Source of the DNA: Bacteroidota bacterium
GTDB taxonomy: Bacteria > Bacteroidota > Bacteroidia > J057
DNA: 6,877 nucleotides
Direction: 5' to 3'
Assembly: GCA_003696875.1 (NCBI GenBank)
Contig: RFHL01000768.1
Coordinates: 1-6,877 of the forward strand
Shown here piece by piece: positions 5,855 through 6,877 of the stretch; position 1 is the first letter of the stretch, and the number at the start of each line of letters is the position of its first letter. The translations under genes were made by a program, and so were the position numbers. The notes beneath the pieces were generated by a model, which saw only the letters and a list, made by a program, of their open reading frames with translations, made no database searches and was not told the origin of the DNA.

Positions 5855-6877
5855 ATCGCAACTGGACCTGATCATCAGGGAAAAACTCGCACAGCTGTCG
5901 CTTTCGCCCGCCGAGGGCGACTGGGCGGCGTTGAAGGAGGCGCTCCGCGCCGCCTTTGACGAAGCCGTGCGCAACCAGATGGCGCAGGCCCACCTTCCCT
6001 TGTCCCCAGGCGAGTGGCCACAGATGGCAGCCCGCCTGGATGCCGCCTTTGATGAGGCGATCCGGTCTCAACTACAATCGTACGAACTTCCTCTCTCTCC
6101 TACCGGCTGGCCGCTGATGGCGGCGCTCCTGAGTCCTTACGGAGTAGATGGTCTGGTGGCTCGAGCCCTGGACCAGCTGCAAGCGGCTCCCCAGCCCGAA
6201 GACTGGGCTCACATGGCCGCCGCCCTGGATAGCGACCCGATCGACACCCAAGTGCGGGAAGGTCTCACCCACCTTGCTCCTCTAGCCGAAGTCCCTGACT
6301 GGGAAGCCATGGAGGCCAGTCTGGACGAAGCCTTTGACAGCGACCTGCGTACGCGGCTCGAGGGCTACGAATGCCCCCTCGACCCGCAGGGCTGGTCCCA
6401 ACTGGCTTCGGCTCTGGACGAGCACCCGGTCGACACCCTCATCCGCGAGGGCATTGACGGCTATACCCTGAATCCCCATCTGTACGATTGGCTGGACATG
6501 ATCCACCGGCTGGAGGCCCCCTTCGATGCCGTGATCCGGGCCAAGCTGGCTCCCCATCTGGTGGCCTATCGCCACGCTGACTGGCGCCACATGTCGGCCA
6601 TGCTGGCTGGGAAAGCCCTTCCTACTGCCCCTACCCGCCGCTATCTTGTCGCGGCAGCAGTGGCGCTCCTGCTGCTCTTCACCGGCGGAGGGATCCGCCA
6701 GATCATGAAGGCTCCTGCCGGGTCGGATACCTCCTCCCAGATCGCGGCTCTTCCCCCTGTGACTCCTTCTGCCCCCAGAATAACCGCACCTACACTTGAG
6801 GAAAACGCGCTTGAGCCAGCCCCTCCTGCATCCAGCCTGACGACGGCGGGTCCGGTTGTCCCGCCTCTGGATGGGCC
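5847..6877 (+). CDS. Sigma-linked membrane protein with eight Trp repeats, 3' end missing
   Basis: The frame runs off the window with 343 complete residues and no stop. The ATG at 5847 overlaps the sigma gene by 8 nt and has an SD-like GAAGGGG (5834-5840) six bases upstream. Residues 6-254 are eight imperfect units of 31-32 residues, with Trp at 26, 57, 88, 120, 152, 183, 215 and 246. A basic PTRR precedes a hydrophobic helix (YLVAAAVALLLLFTGGGI, 266-283). The rest is a Pro/Ala/Thr-rich linker, presumably periplasmic. There is no signal peptide, so the repeats should face the cytoplasm. The start (IIREKLAQLSLSPAEGDWAAL) resembles the N-terminus of Bacteroidota anti-sigma-like proteins, which usually have one such motif before the membrane helix. 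By position and layout it probably binds the neighbouring sigma factor, but no classical zinc anti-sigma domain is seen. Homologues often end in a beta-barrel or other envelope domain; here that part lies beyond the window. Confidence 0.85.
   Translation, partial: MPESQLDLIIREKLAQLSLSPAEGDWAALKEALRAAFDEAVRNQMAQAHLPLSPGEWPQMAARLDAAFDEAIRSQLQSYELPLSPTGWPLMAALLSPYGVDGLVARALDQLQAAPQPEDWAHMAAALDSDPIDTQVREGLTHLAPLAEVPDWEAMEASLDEAFDSDLRTRLEGYECPLDPQGWSQLASALDEHPVDTLIREGIDGYTLNPHLYDWLDMIHRLEAPFDAVIRAKLAPHLVAYRHADWRHMSAMLAGKALPTAPTRRYLVAAAVALLLLFTGGGIRQIMKAPAGSDTSSQIAALPPVTPSAPRITAPTLEENALEPAPPASSLTTAGPVVPPLDG
5862..6608 (+). repeat. Eight-unit tandem repeat inside the sigma-partner gene
   Basis: Each unit follows the pattern h-D-x2-h-R-x2-L, a spacer of about 11 residues containing Pro, then D/E/G-W-x2-M/L-x3-L (h = hydrophobic). 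The protein opens with LDLIIREKL and closes with DWRHMSAML, so the array consists of complete units in this phase. Spacing between successive Trp is 31, 31, 32, 32, 31, 32 and 31. Two linker types occur: a short one with AFD or PFD (after Trp 26, 57, 152, 215) and a one-residue-longer one such as DPID or HPVD (after Trp 88, 120, 183). Some DNA identity remains, for example GCCGCCTTTGA at 5949 and 6042, exactly 93 bp apart. This points to duplication of an ancestral motif followed by divergence. Confidence 0.85.

Overview
This 6.9 kb chromosomal window looks like a moderately GC-rich member of the Bacteroidota, perhaps Saprospiria-like. The evidence is the long form of RecQ with a C-terminal extension, an ECF sigma factor followed by a single-pass membrane protein whose N-terminus resembles Bacteroidota anti-sigma proteins, and start codons that mostly lack Shine-Dalgarno sequences. 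The lineage is an inference. No phage genes, transposase, tRNA, rRNA or CRISPR array was seen.

Left end (1-621). Positions 40-459 hold the remains of a broken gene. Homologous-looking pieces are spread over all three plus-strand frames, with at least two small frameshifts and an apparent loss of the central part. The pieces best resemble the LCIB-type beta carbonic anhydrase family. A two-tier inverted repeat (494-548) follows. At 622-990 lies an intact rsfS (ribosomal silencing factor).

Middle (1004-4622, minus strand). Three genes read leftwards: recQ (2427-4622), a 183-residue helical protein of unknown function (1732-2283), and a small leucine-rich-repeat protein (1004-1627) that converges on rsfS with only 13 bp between the stop codons. 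A probable intrinsic terminator (1673-1702) separates the last two, so they are probably not one simple operon.

Intergenic region (4623-5281, 659 bp). No gene is credible here. It is dense in inverted repeats: an interleaved pair in the recQ leader, a 20-bp near-perfect palindrome, a block of GC-rich hairpins and a further palindrome. A Bacteroidota-type promoter candidate (5160-5188) precedes the right-hand gene pair.

Right end (5282-6877, plus strand). An ECF sigma-70 factor overlaps by 8 nt a membrane protein that runs off the window. The visible part of that protein has about 250 cytoplasmic residues made of eight 31-32-residue units, each with a conserved Trp, then one transmembrane helix and a Pro/Ala-rich linker. 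Each unit resembles the short N-terminal motif (I-R-x-K-L ... W-x2-M/L-x3-L) that usually occurs once in anti-sigma-like partners of Bacteroidota ECF factors. Here it appears tandemly expanded. This sigma/multi-repeat membrane pair is the most interesting item in the window.
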